Made by a program: the position numbers and the translations under genes. Of a DNA stretch of 64,000 nt, positions 43,565-51,862 are shown piece by piece (the stretch's first letter is position 1; every line of letters begins with the position of its first letter). The notes under the pieces are model-generated. The model did not search any database, had not been told where the DNA came from, and saw only the letters and a list, made by a program, of their open reading frames with translations. The stretch comes from Christiangramia lutea (GTDB lineage Bacteria; Bacteroidota; Bacteroidia; Flavobacteriales; Flavobacteriaceae): positions 209,575 through 273,574 of the forward strand of contig NZ_JAKVTV010000004.1 in assembly GCF_022489035.1 (NCBI RefSeq), given 5' to 3'.

Positions 43565-44764
43565 ATGAAAACCGTGGTAATTGGAGGTAATTTTGCGGGA
43601 ATGACCGCAGCCTTAGAGTTAAAAAGAAAAGCTGGAAAAGATCATCAGGTAGTGATGGTAGACAAATCACCCTTATTTTTATTTATTCCCTCATTGATTT
43701 GGGTACCCTTCGGAAGACGTGAAATAAAGGATATCTCTTTTAAGAAAGATGCCATTCTCAATAAAAAAGGTGTTGATTTTATGCAGGCCGAAGCGCTTAA
43801 GGTTGATACAAAAGCTCAGGTAGTAAAAACTAATAAAGGTGAAGTTTCCTATGATCACCTGGTAATAGCCACCGGCCCCAAAGTGGCATATGATGTGGCG
43901 CCGGGTGTTAAGGAGTTTGCTCATTATATAGGTACACCTAATGGAGCAATGAAAACAAGAAAAGCCCTGGAGGAATTTAAAAAGGATCCTGGCCCTATTG
44001 TGATTGGCGCAACCCAGAATGCAGGTTGTATGGGTGCTGCATATGAATTCCTGTTCAATATCGAAAAATGGTTAAGAGAGCAAAAGATCAGAAAGAAAGT
44101 AGATCTTTATTGGATCACTCCGGAAACCTTTCTCGGACATTTCGGAATTGATGGCATAGCCGGAGGAGAAACTATGCTAAAATCCTTTATGAAAATGTTC
44201 AATATACATTATCGAACTGAAGTTGGAGTAGAAGAAGTATTAGAGGATAAGGTTATACTTAGCAGCGGTGAAGAACTTCCAAGTAAATTCACCATGCTTA
44301 TGCCACCTTTCGTTGGTGTTGATTTTGTTAAGAATTCTCCTGAACTCCAGGCAACTCAGGCGGGCTATATTCCGGTAACCGATGATTATAGACATGTTAG
44401 TATTCCAAATATTCGGGCAGCAGGGATTGCCGTAGATGTGAAGTTAACATTTAAACCGGGGAAAGTTCCATTTTCAGGGCCTAAGACAGGTTATCCTTCA
44501 GATGAGACTGGAAAGATTGTTGCTGAAAACATTTCAAGAATTATTAAAGGTGAGACTGAACTTAAGAAAAAAGCCTGGGGTAAAATTCCTGGAATTTGTG
44601 TTATGGATGCAGGTAAAAAAGAAGTGATCATTCTCTCGAATACATTATTCAAACCAAGGAAATTTGCGGTCATGATACCTAATGTGATCTTTGACTTCTC
44701 CAAGGTTCTCTTCGAAAAGTATTTCCTTTGGAAAACCAGACACGGATTATCACAATTACCATGA
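43565..44764 (+). CDS. Sulfide:quinone oxidoreductase-like flavoprotein
   Basis: FAD-dependent pyridine-nucleotide-disulfide family protein of 399 residues. The first dinucleotide fold reads VVIGGNFAGMTAALEL (4-19), and HLVIATGPKV follows at about 100. A second region is MLMPPFVGVDFV. Only two cysteines stand in catalytic-like positions (AGCMGA and GICVMD), so sulfide oxidation is not assured; SQR enzymes need three. A membrane-associated C-terminus is suggested by hydrophobic AVMIPNVIFDFSKVLF. It could also be a type II NADH dehydrogenase-like enzyme. Confidence 0.7.
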   Translation: MKTVVIGGNFAGMTAALELKRKAGKDHQVVMVDKSPLFLFIPSLIWVPFGRREIKDISFKKDAILNKKGVDFMQAEALKVDTKAQVVKTNKGEVSYDHLVIATGPKVAYDVAPGVKEFAHYIGTPNGAMKTRKALEEFKKDPGPIVIGATQNAGCMGAAYEFLFNIEKWLREQKIRKKVDLYWITPETFLGHFGIDGIAGGETMLKSFMKMFNIHYRTEVGVEEVLEDKVILSSGEELPSKFTMLMPPFVGVDFVKNSPELQATQAGYIPVTDDYRHVSIPNIRAAGIAVDVKLTFKPGKVPFSGPKTGYPSDETGKIVAENISRIIKGETELKKKAWGKIPGICVMDAGKKEVIILSNTLFKPRKFAVMIPNVIFDFSKVLFEKYFLWKTRHGLSQLP

Positions 44765-44785
44765 TAATATGTTTTTAATCATGTA

Positions 44786-44815
44786 AAAGGCCATCAATTT
44801 CTGGTGGTCTTTTTT
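44786..44815 (+). terminator. Terminator of the SQR-like gene
   Basis: GGCCATCA pairs with TGGTGGTC (two G-U pairs) around a 5-nt loop, followed by seven T. It lies between convergent genes. Confidence 0.8.
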
Positions 44816-44817
44816 TA

Positions 44818-46257
44818 TTAGTTGAATCCGGCTAGAAGATCTTCAGGCTCGTAATATTCGGTTTCCTCTGAAATTTCATTTAATTCAATCCTTTTGATAT
44901 TCTTTTTCGTGCTTAAATATCTGCTTACAATTCTATCGGTATAGGCAGAGTTGTTTTGAGGAATTAGATAGTTTCTGAAATCTTCAGGATGAGAGAGGTC
45001 TTCAGATTCTCCAATAAAACCGTATCCTGCATACCTGCCTTTACTCAGATAAATAAATGCTTTTTCACCCTTCTTTCGTCCCTTTTCAATCAATAAACAT
45101 GAGCTTTCATATTCCTGAGTATGTTCCACTGCCTTAGCTACCCTTTGATTATATTCTTCTATCGATATTTCATCTTTACACATTCCACTACACTCTTGGA
45201 TCTTGTAGTGAGCACATTCTTTCAGGTCTCTTTGTAATCCACAATATTTTGGGCAAAGATTAAATTTTAAACATAGTTCTTCCAGGAATTTCACGGCTTC
45301 TTCCCTGGTGTAAAACTTCATCCAGCTAATGGGCGATTTTTTATTCTTGTGAAGGGCAAAAACCTCAATTCCCTTCTGGTTATGGTATGAAGTGAGTGTA
45401 TATGGTTTTGTGTACTGTTTCTGTGCTTTGTTGTATTTCGGATAATATTTCAGGATCTGTTCTGCTTCCCGAAGTAAGGCCAGCAATTCATTTCCGGTAA
45501 GTTCATAATCGATACTATGTGTAGCCTGCATTAATTTATACTTTCGGTTGGATCTTTCCTGAAAATGTGATTTTATGCGGGTCTTAATATTTTTTGCTTT
45601 TCCAATATATAAAGGAATTCCGTCCTTATCCTTGAAAAAATATATACCTGTAGTTCTCGGCATTTTTTCAAAATCTGAATTTCTGAAGTGGGGAGGTAGA
45701 TAGGAAGCCCCGGTTTTCCGGTTAAGGAATTCGGTGATCACTTCATATTCTGGGTCCAGAGAAACACACCTTTGAAAAAGTGTTACTGTTGCTTCGCAAT
45801 CACCACCTGCACGGTGCCGGTCGAAATGAGGAATATTTATACTGGTACAAATATTTCCAAGGCTATAGGAAAATAACCCTGGAATTAGTTTTTTGGTAAG
45901 GCGAACGGTACAAATTCTTTTTCTTTTGAAATCTCTGCCAATATCGGAAAATTCTGATTTTAAGATGTTGTAATCAAAATTCACATTATGAGCTACAAAA
46001 ATACAATCCTGGGTAATTTTTTCGATCTCGTCGGCAACTTCTGAAAATTGAGGAGCATTACAAACCATTTCATCATTGATGCCTGTAAGGCTTTCAATAT
46101 AAAGCGGAACAGTTTGCTCTGGATTAATGAGCGTAGTATACTCATCTACCACTGATCCATTCTGTACTACCATAACACATATTTCAGTGATCCGGTTACC
46201 CTTTATACCACTACCGGTAGTTTCAATATCAGTAATCGCGAATTTGGCATCTTTCAT
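44818..46257 (-). CDS. DEDDh exonuclease fused to a GIY-YIG nuclease domain
   Basis: A 479-residue DNA-processing protein with two nucleases in one chain. The N-terminal DnaQ-like 3'-5' exonuclease has the complete DEDDh set: Asp10-x-Glu12, the Asp in NVNFDY, and His148 with Asp153 in HRAGGDCEAT. A UvrC-like GIY-YIG domain follows (GIY 204-206, YIG 217-219, with a conserved Lys/Arg). A C-terminal region rich in cysteines (CPKYCGLQRDLKECAHYKIQECSGMC) resembles the UvrC/Cho Cys cluster. It is likely a DNA-repair nuclease; the damage type is unknown. Confidence 0.87.
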   Translation of the reverse strand: MKDAKFAITDIETTGSGIKGNRITEICVMVVQNGSVVDEYTTLINPEQTVPLYIESLTGINDEMVCNAPQFSEVADEIEKITQDCIFVAHNVNFDYNILKSEFSDIGRDFKRKRICTVRLTKKLIPGLFSYSLGNICTSINIPHFDRHRAGGDCEATVTLFQRCVSLDPEYEVITEFLNRKTGASYLPPHFRNSDFEKMPRTTGIYFFKDKDGIPLYIGKAKNIKTRIKSHFQERSNRKYKLMQATHSIDYELTGNELLALLREAEQILKYYPKYNKAQKQYTKPYTLTSYHNQKGIEVFALHKNKKSPISWMKFYTREEAVKFLEELCLKFNLCPKYCGLQRDLKECAHYKIQECSGMCKDEISIEEYNQRVAKAVEHTQEYESSCLLIEKGRKKGEKAFIYLSKGRYAGYGFIGESEDLSHPEDFRNYLIPQNNSAYTDRIVSRYLSTKKNIKRIELNEISEETEYYEPEDLLAGFN

Positions 46258-46348
46258 GCCCGAAAATTACGGCTAAAATGGAAAATATCCAAAGTGTAGG
46301 AAAAAATCCAATGTAAGGTATTCTACTTTAATTGATCACAAGAATTAA

Positions 46349-47110
46349 TTATTCTAAAGAAGTCCTTAATTTCTGAATTTCTTTCTCCAGAAAGAAAAGT
46401 TTTTTATCTATTTCAGAGCTTTTATTTTTCGGCAGCCGATGATAGAAAACATATTTCACTTCCCACATTTCTTTGATTTCAGAAATATCAATTTCTATGT
46501 CCTGCACCCCTTCACGATCTGCTTTTAAAATAAGACTTTCGCCCTTAGGAAATAATCTTCTTACCAGGATATTTTCATTTGTAACAGTTAGATAGAGAAT
46601 AGAACTCTTAATGTTCGAGAAACCATCATTCAAAACCTTTTCTGCAATTACCACATCTTCTGGATAAAGGCCATCACTATTTTTACTCATTTCCAGGTCA
46701 TTTATTATGAAAGCTCTTAAATCTTTTTCATTATTTACCGGTATCTGTATAGACGGAAGATCTTGTATATAATTTTGTTTGTCGCAATATTGAATATAAT
46801 CCTCATAATTTTCGGGATCTATACAGGGTATTTTTGAAAAAGTATCCTCTTTCCCTGTAAGATTTGTGGTATCTGGATCTCCTTTAAAGCTTGTTAATTG
46901 GTTCACCGTTAACTCCTTAGTAAGAATATCTCCAATAGGGATACTAAAATAATTAGAAATCCTGATGATAGTATCAATTTTAGGTTCGCTACGACCTTCT
47001 TCATAGGCGCCAAGAGTCCCGCGTTTCAAATCAAATATTTCAGCGAAAGATTGCTGACTTAGTGATTTTACGCTACGTATTTTTCTAATATTATTTCCGA
47101 ATAAAGACAT
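46349..47110 (-). CDS. XRE-type regulator with an S24-like C-terminal domain
   Basis: A 253-residue DNA-binding protein. The Cro/C1 helix-turn-helix is at about 5-60 (SLSQQSFAEIFDLKRGTLGAYEEGRSEPK). A C-terminal domain of S24/LexA-like fold (about 125-225) lacks a clear Ser-Lys catalytic dyad, so self-cleavage is unlikely. The last ~25 residues form a coiled coil for dimerisation. It diverges from the leishmanolysin-like lipoprotein gene, and a 19-bp dyad lies between them. Confidence 0.83.
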   Translation of the reverse strand: MSLFGNNIRKIRSVKSLSQQSFAEIFDLKRGTLGAYEEGRSEPKIDTIIRISNYFSIPIGDILTKELTVNQLTSFKGDPDTTNLTGKEDTFSKIPCIDPENYEDYIQYCDKQNYIQDLPSIQIPVNNEKDLRAFIINDLEMSKNSDGLYPEDVVIAEKVLNDGFSNIKSSILYLTVTNENILVRRLFPKGESLILKADREGVQDIEIDISEIKEMWEVKYVFYHRLPKNKSSEIDKKLFFLEKEIQKLRTSLE

Positions 47111-47302
47111 GAAGTGTCAAATATGATGTTCATATATTTCTATTAGTGTAAAATTAAACACGATAATGATTTTTTATTAAAATTCTAAGGTTATATATTT
47201 TTATGGTCAAACAATAGTTAAATTTTAAGCTTTTATTCCTTTTTTATACTATTGATAATCAAATTATTGTAATATTTAGTAGTAAAATTTCTACATTAGA
47301 AA

Positions 47303-47321
47303 AGTATAGACAAACTATACT
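47303..47321. promoter_or_regulatory. Dyad in the XRE/metalloprotease divergent gap
   Basis: AGTATAG-acaaa-CTATACT is a perfect 7-bp inverted repeat 28 bp before the metalloprotease start. It has the size and symmetry of an XRE operator. Confidence 0.5.
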
Positions 47322-47348
47322 CTATTATTAACCATTAATTCTTATAAT

Positions 47349-48431
47349 ATGAAATACTTATTTCCTTTAAACGGAATTAGAATGCCTTTTAGAAAAGGCT
47401 CTCAATTTACAATGCTTTCCTTGGCATTATTTTCACTTATTTTTTTCTCATGTTCCGAAGACCAGGTGCAACCTGTTTCTGACCAGGTAGAAAATTCCCA
47501 GGTAAAAGACTTTACTTTAATTGAACCTACCAAGGATCTTATTCAGTTAGAAGCAAAATCTGGAGATGATCTGTCGAAGCGTGCAACCCAGGCTGCAGGT
47601 CCAGATCGTGGAAGGTTTAATATCACCTTAAGATATTTAGTTCCACCAACAGATAGGCAAAGAGAGGTTTTTGATGCAGCTGCTGCCAGGTGGGAACGCA
47701 GTATAATTAAAGATTTGCCATCGGTTTCTGGAGAGGTAATTCCATCAGCATTTGGTGGTGTTCCACCTATTATAACCGCAGAAGAGGGTATAATTGATGA
47801 CCTAATCATAGAAGTTGTCCTGATTCCGATAGATGGTCCGGGTAATATTCTTGGTTCTGCTGGTCCCAGATTTGTGAGAATCCCAGAGCTTACCACTATC
47901 AGCGGAGTTATGCAATTTGATGTTGCAGACCTGGCAACTTTAGAGGAGTTCGATCTTTTCGAAGAAGTAATTGTACACGAAATGGGACATGTTTTAGGAA
48001 TAGGTACTTTATGGAATCTTAATATTCCACCATTAGGAATAGACAGGCAATTAAGGTTTGGACCCGAAAGCGATCCTTATTATGGCGGAAAACAGGCTAA
48101 TGTCTTCTGGAATGCCGAAGGAGGTGAATTTGAATTACCAATTGAAAACATGGGTGGTCCGGGAACAAGACTAAGCCACTGGCGTGAATCTGCTCTAAAT
48201 AATGAGTTAATGACAGGTTTTCTAAATCTTGGCTATAATCCGCTTAGTAGGATAACTGCAGGGTCTCTAGAAGATCTTGGTTATGGAACAGCCAATGTTG
48301 GTGAGCAATATGATCTACCACGTGGAACCGAAGGTGTTGATCCAGATAACCTTTCAGAACCAACCGAAGGTCTGAATATTGCAGCAATGGAAGAACTACT
48401 TGAACCTATTGGTGTAGTGAAAATTAAATAA
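47349..48431 (+). CDS. Leishmanolysin-like (M8) zinc metalloprotease lipoprotein
   Basis: A 360-residue surface protease. A lipoprotein signal ends at Cys35 (FFSC). The catalytic zinc site is His210-Glu211-x-x-His214 (HEMGHVLGIG), with a third ligand His277 in LSHWRES about 62 residues later and a Met-turn in ELMTG. That spacing is the M8 family hallmark. A second in-frame ATG at 47382 gives a more typical signal. It probably degrades external protein. It diverges from the XRE regulator. Confidence 0.85.
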   Translation: MKYLFPLNGIRMPFRKGSQFTMLSLALFSLIFFSCSEDQVQPVSDQVENSQVKDFTLIEPTKDLIQLEAKSGDDLSKRATQAAGPDRGRFNITLRYLVPPTDRQREVFDAAAARWERSIIKDLPSVSGEVIPSAFGGVPPIITAEEGIIDDLIIEVVLIPIDGPGNILGSAGPRFVRIPELTTISGVMQFDVADLATLEEFDLFEEVIVHEMGHVLGIGTLWNLNIPPLGIDRQLRFGPESDPYYGGKQANVFWNAEGGEFELPIENMGGPGTRLSHWRESALNNELMTGFLNLGYNPLSRITAGSLEDLGYGTANVGEQYDLPRGTEGVDPDNLSEPTEGLNIAAMEELLEPIGVVKIK

Positions 48432-48482
48432 ACCAATGGTTTAGTACCATCCTGTTTTCAGTAAAAACAGGTTTAGAAAATT

Positions 48483-48528
48483 AAAAGAGTTTGGTCTCAA
48501 CGTAATGAATAGACCAGACTCTTTTTTA
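48483..48528 (+). terminator. Terminator of the metalloprotease gene
   Basis: AAAAGAGTTTGGTCT pairs with AGACCAGACTCTTTT (one G-U pair) around a 13-nt loop, followed by T-rich sequence. Confidence 0.82.
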
Positions 48529-48599
48529 TTTTAGATAAATTATCAGCGACGAAAATGTTGTTCAACAAGTTTGACAGCGGCAAATAAATTTCTCAAAGC

Positions 48600-49064
48600 A
48601 TGGAATTAAACAGGAAAGATTATTTTTTCGTGGGTGTACAATTTTTGCTTTTCCTGATTTATTTTCTGGATGTCGAGATCATAGATTTTAATATTCCTTC
48701 ATGGCTTGAGGTCTTGGCGCTAATTATTATTGTTTTTGGGGTCATTATTTTTTTGGTAGCTCTGCTTCAACTTAACCGAAACTTGTCGCCGTTTCCAACT
48801 CCAAAATCAGACTCCCGTTTGGTGAAAACAGGAATTTATAAATACATAAGGCATCCAATTTATTCCGGGATTCTTATAACTTTTCTGGCTTACGGAATTT
48901 TCACAACTTCCTTGTTCAGAATTTTGATCACATTCATTTTATACGCCTTATTTAATTTGAAATCGAAATATGAGGAAAAGCAATTAAGAGGTCGTTTTCC
49001 TGAATATGCCAGTTATCAAAAGAAAACCGGGAGGTTTTTCCCGGTCTTTTTTCGAAAGAAATAA
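48600..49064 (+). CDS. Isoprenylcysteine carboxyl methyltransferase (ICMT)-like membrane protein
   Basis: A 154-residue integral membrane protein with about four helices. The C-terminal half has the ICMT/PEMT motif: LVKTGIYKYIRHPIYSGILI (about 76-95), where the Arg-His-Pro binds SAM, and a late KYEEKQLRGRFPEYASYQKKTGRFFP. It methylates a lipophilic substrate that cannot be named. The gene stands alone, convergent with the epimerase gene. Confidence 0.85.
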   Translation: MELNRKDYFFVGVQFLLFLIYFLDVEIIDFNIPSWLEVLALIIIVFGVIIFLVALLQLNRNLSPFPTPKSDSRLVKTGIYKYIRHPIYSGILITFLAYGIFTTSLFRILITFILYALFNLKSKYEEKQLRGRFPEYASYQKKTGRFFPVFFRKK

Positions 49065-49075
49065 GGTCATTGAGG

Positions 49076-50134
49076 TTAAATAATCTTATTGTCTATTAGA
49101 ACCTGGAACGAGTCTTCCATGGTTTCCTGTATTGGACGGAATTCAATATTCAGATCATTTTTTATTTTGGAATTATCGGCCTTCCATTCCACATTAACAT
49201 TATTCCTGATAAATTTCCGGGATAGATTCTTATTCACATACGGCCCTATGAGCAATAATATCCATTTTGGAAGTGCCTTTGTGGGGACCGGGTAAGAATC
49301 TCCATATTTAGGCTCCAGGGCTTCTCCAAGTTCGACAAAATTGGTATTGTGCCCTGAAGTGATATACCTGCCTTTAGCCGAAGATGTAAACCCGGCTTGG
49401 AAATGAGCTTCTGCCACATCACGAACATCAACCAGTCCAATTCCTAGTTTTGGAGCACCCATTTTGAAAGTACCATCGCCGAGCTGCTTTAATAAGCTGA
49501 AACTTTCTGAGGTGGTTGCGTTGGGGTTCAATGGTGGGCCCATGACCAATGATGGATTTATAGTCACCAGATCCCATTGATCCTGATCCTTCTGAATCTC
49601 CCAGGCTTTTTTCTCTGCCAGTGTTTTTGAATAAGAGTATGGCTGGTAGTCTAGAGAAGCGGTAGTATTCCAGATATCTTCTGTCAGTTTTCCTTCCGGA
49701 GTCTCTTTCACTTCTATGGCATCGGTATAGATCGCAGCACAGCTACTTGTTAAAACCACTCTTTTAACGCTGGGAGTTTTATTCGCCTGTTCCAGGACAT
49801 TTGCTGTACCTTTAACTGCTGGTTCGATGAGGTCCTTTTGAGGATCTTCGTATTCTGAAGTAAACGGCGATGCCGTATGAAATACAAGTTCACAGCCACG
49901 CATAGCGTCAGCATAGGAACCTTCATCCAATAAATCTGATTTGAAATATTTGATCTTTCCGGTAGAATTACTGGCAATACCATTAAGGTGGTGAACTTTA
50001 TGTTCTTTTTCTGGATCTCTGATCGCTGCATGCACAGTTATACCATCTTCAAGTAATCTCTTTACCAGCCAACCTGCGACATATCCTGTTGCCCCGGTTA
50101 CCAGAACAGGTTTGCTCTTATCTATTTTTTTCAT
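49076..50134 (-). CDS. NAD(P)-dependent extended SDR (dihydroflavonol-reductase-like)
   Basis: A 352-residue oxidoreductase or epimerase. The Rossmann motif is VTGATGYVAGWLVKRLL (12-28), followed by VFHTASPF, a serine-rich VVLTSSCAAIY, and the catalytic YSYSKTLAEKKAWE (Tyr-x3-Lys). The nearest types reduce aldehydes or ketones such as dihydroflavonol or methylglyoxal-like substrates; none can be confirmed. It stands alone. Confidence 0.85.
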   Translation of the reverse strand: MKKIDKSKPVLVTGATGYVAGWLVKRLLEDGITVHAAIRDPEKEHKVHHLNGIASNSTGKIKYFKSDLLDEGSYADAMRGCELVFHTASPFTSEYEDPQKDLIEPAVKGTANVLEQANKTPSVKRVVLTSSCAAIYTDAIEVKETPEGKLTEDIWNTTASLDYQPYSYSKTLAEKKAWEIQKDQDQWDLVTINPSLVMGPPLNPNATTSESFSLLKQLGDGTFKMGAPKLGIGLVDVRDVAEAHFQAGFTSSAKGRYITSGHNTNFVELGEALEPKYGDSYPVPTKALPKWILLLIGPYVNKNLSRKFIRNNVNVEWKADNSKIKNDLNIEFRPIQETMEDSFQVLIDNKII

Positions 50135-50291
50135 ATCTATAGAATTTCGTATTTCAATAATGTACTCCTTTTTTATCTCTTTTAAAATTTTCCAATTTAT
50201 TTTGCAGCTAGTGTAGGATTTAATACGCTAATTGTTTCAAAATAGTTGAAAAAGATGGAAATTACCCTGCTCTAAAACTAACCGAAAAAAT

Positions 50292-51173
50292 ATGGCATCA
50301 GGAATATTTGCTCTTTTGGATGATATCGCTGCATTGATGGACGATGTAGCAACAATGGGAAAAGTAGCCGGGAAAAAAACTGCCGGACTTTTAGGAGATG
50401 ACCTGGCGGTAAATGCTGAGAAAGCTTCTGGGTTTATGTCTTCAAGAGAAATTCCCGTTCTGTGGGCAATAACCAAGGGATCCTTCTTGAATAAAGTAAT
50501 AATTCTTCCCATTGCCTTCCTTTTAAGTGCTTTTGTACCAACAGCTATTAAGGTCATTTTGATTATTGGAGGTTTGTATCTGGCCTATGAAGGCGCAGAG
50601 AAGATCTACGAGTACTTTTTCCCTCATGCAAATCCTCATGAAAAACCTAAATTGGAGAAACTTACTAAAGAGGAAGCGCTGGCGAGGGAGAAGGAAAAGA
50701 TTAAATCGGCGATTATTACCGATTTTATTCTTTCTGTAGAGATCATCATCATTGCCCTGGGTGCTGTAAGCGATGAATCGCTAAATATACAGATTCCTGT
50801 AGTCACTCTAATTGCTGTGGTCGCAACCGTAGGTGTTTATGGGGTTGTAGCATTGATCGTTAGAATGGACGAATTCGGGGCAAGACTCATAGATCTTAAT
50901 GAGAGAGATGATAGCTTTTCAGACAAGGTTGGCAGATTTTTAATAAATGCATTACCCAAGGTGATCAAAGGTCTATCAATTATTGGGACTATTGCCCTGA
51001 TGTTGGTTTCAGGAGGAATATTTGTACATAATATTCATTTTATTCATGAATTGGTACACAGCATACCTTCGATTCTGGGAGAATTTCTGGTAGGCTTGAT
51101 CGTAGGAGCACTTACTCTTCCCATAGTAAACCTTTTAAAAAAGCTTTGGAAATCTATTTTTAAGAAATCCTAA
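50292..51173 (+). CDS. DUF808 family membrane protein
   Basis: A 293-residue inner-membrane protein, YedI-like. It begins MASGIFALLDDIAALMDD, the family's first motif, then DVATMGKVAGKKTAGLLGDDLAVNAEKASGF. Five to six membrane helices follow (about 68-110, 138-200, 216-292). The function is unknown. The gene is monocistronic. Confidence 0.9.
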   Translation: MASGIFALLDDIAALMDDVATMGKVAGKKTAGLLGDDLAVNAEKASGFMSSREIPVLWAITKGSFLNKVIILPIAFLLSAFVPTAIKVILIIGGLYLAYEGAEKIYEYFFPHANPHEKPKLEKLTKEEALAREKEKIKSAIITDFILSVEIIIIALGAVSDESLNIQIPVVTLIAVVATVGVYGVVALIVRMDEFGARLIDLNERDDSFSDKVGRFLINALPKVIKGLSIIGTIALMLVSGGIFVHNIHFIHELVHSIPSILGEFLVGLIVGALTLPIVNLLKKLWKSIFKKS

Positions 51174-51672
51174 ATGTTATAATTCAGCACAATATTCAGC
51201 TGGAACACATCTACCTTGTTGAAATTGAAATTATGATTATCTGAAACTCCTTCGCTATATTCCCTTTTTCTGAATTGAGGAATTCTAACTGCTATACTTT
51301 CCTGTGACTTTGCATTTGTCTGCATACCGGAATTGAGCTTACAACTGAGGCAGGACAGATTATTGATCGCATTTTGTATGCTTTTCCTTTCCTTCATGGG
51401 GCCTATGTGTCTGGAATTTCAGAGCTTAATATTAAGCCAAATCTCACTTCGTGGTCCATTAATCCTACTGCATAAATTGAATCGAGATTTCTAACCTGCC
51501 AATCTTCAGTGGACACCCCTGCTGTTGAGAAAACTGAAGGGAAAAGACATATACCAATATTCCGAAAGAGAGCATTAATAGTACTCCAAAAACCAAAGAA
51601 AAATTCTCTTAAGAGTGATCTAATGAATGAGCGAAATAATCCTTTCATAGATATTAACCGGCAAATTATCAA
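51170..51672 (-). pseudogene. Possible outer-membrane protein remnant
   Basis: Two short minus-strand frames, one ending VGLMDHEVRFGLIL... and one ending VDVFQLNIVLNYNI, have the alternating pattern and terminal aromatic/hydrophobic residue of outer-membrane barrels, but neither is full length or has a clear start. A frameshift would be needed to join them. No family was recognised. Confidence 0.25.
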
Positions 51673-51862
51673 TTACCGGGCTCAAAATTTAGTATAAGCC
51701 ATTATTAATCTCAGTAACCATTTTTCCGGTAATTACAAGGATTATATTTAAATGGATCACAATAAATTTCTCAAATTCAACTTAAAAAGATAATTAATTA
51801 TCTTTCCATATCGCGAATTTCAGTTCGCTAAGGTTTAAAGGAGTTTTTAACTAGATCAATTT
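51174..51862. other. 689-bp gap with decayed coding remnants and a palindrome
   Basis: No complete gene is supported. On the minus strand, frames at 51170-51397 and 51403-51672 end in segments that look like parts of an outer-membrane barrel (NFNFNKVDVFQLNIVLNYNI; VGLMDHEVRFGLIL). They lie in different frames and may be a decayed gene. AAAGATAATTAATTATCTTT at 51786-51805 is a perfect 20-bp palindrome. Confidence 0.45.

Noticed and set aside
51509..51697. 62-residue plus-strand frame in the 51.2-51.9 kb gap
   Set aside because: No family-like features and it lies opposite the possible barrel remnant.
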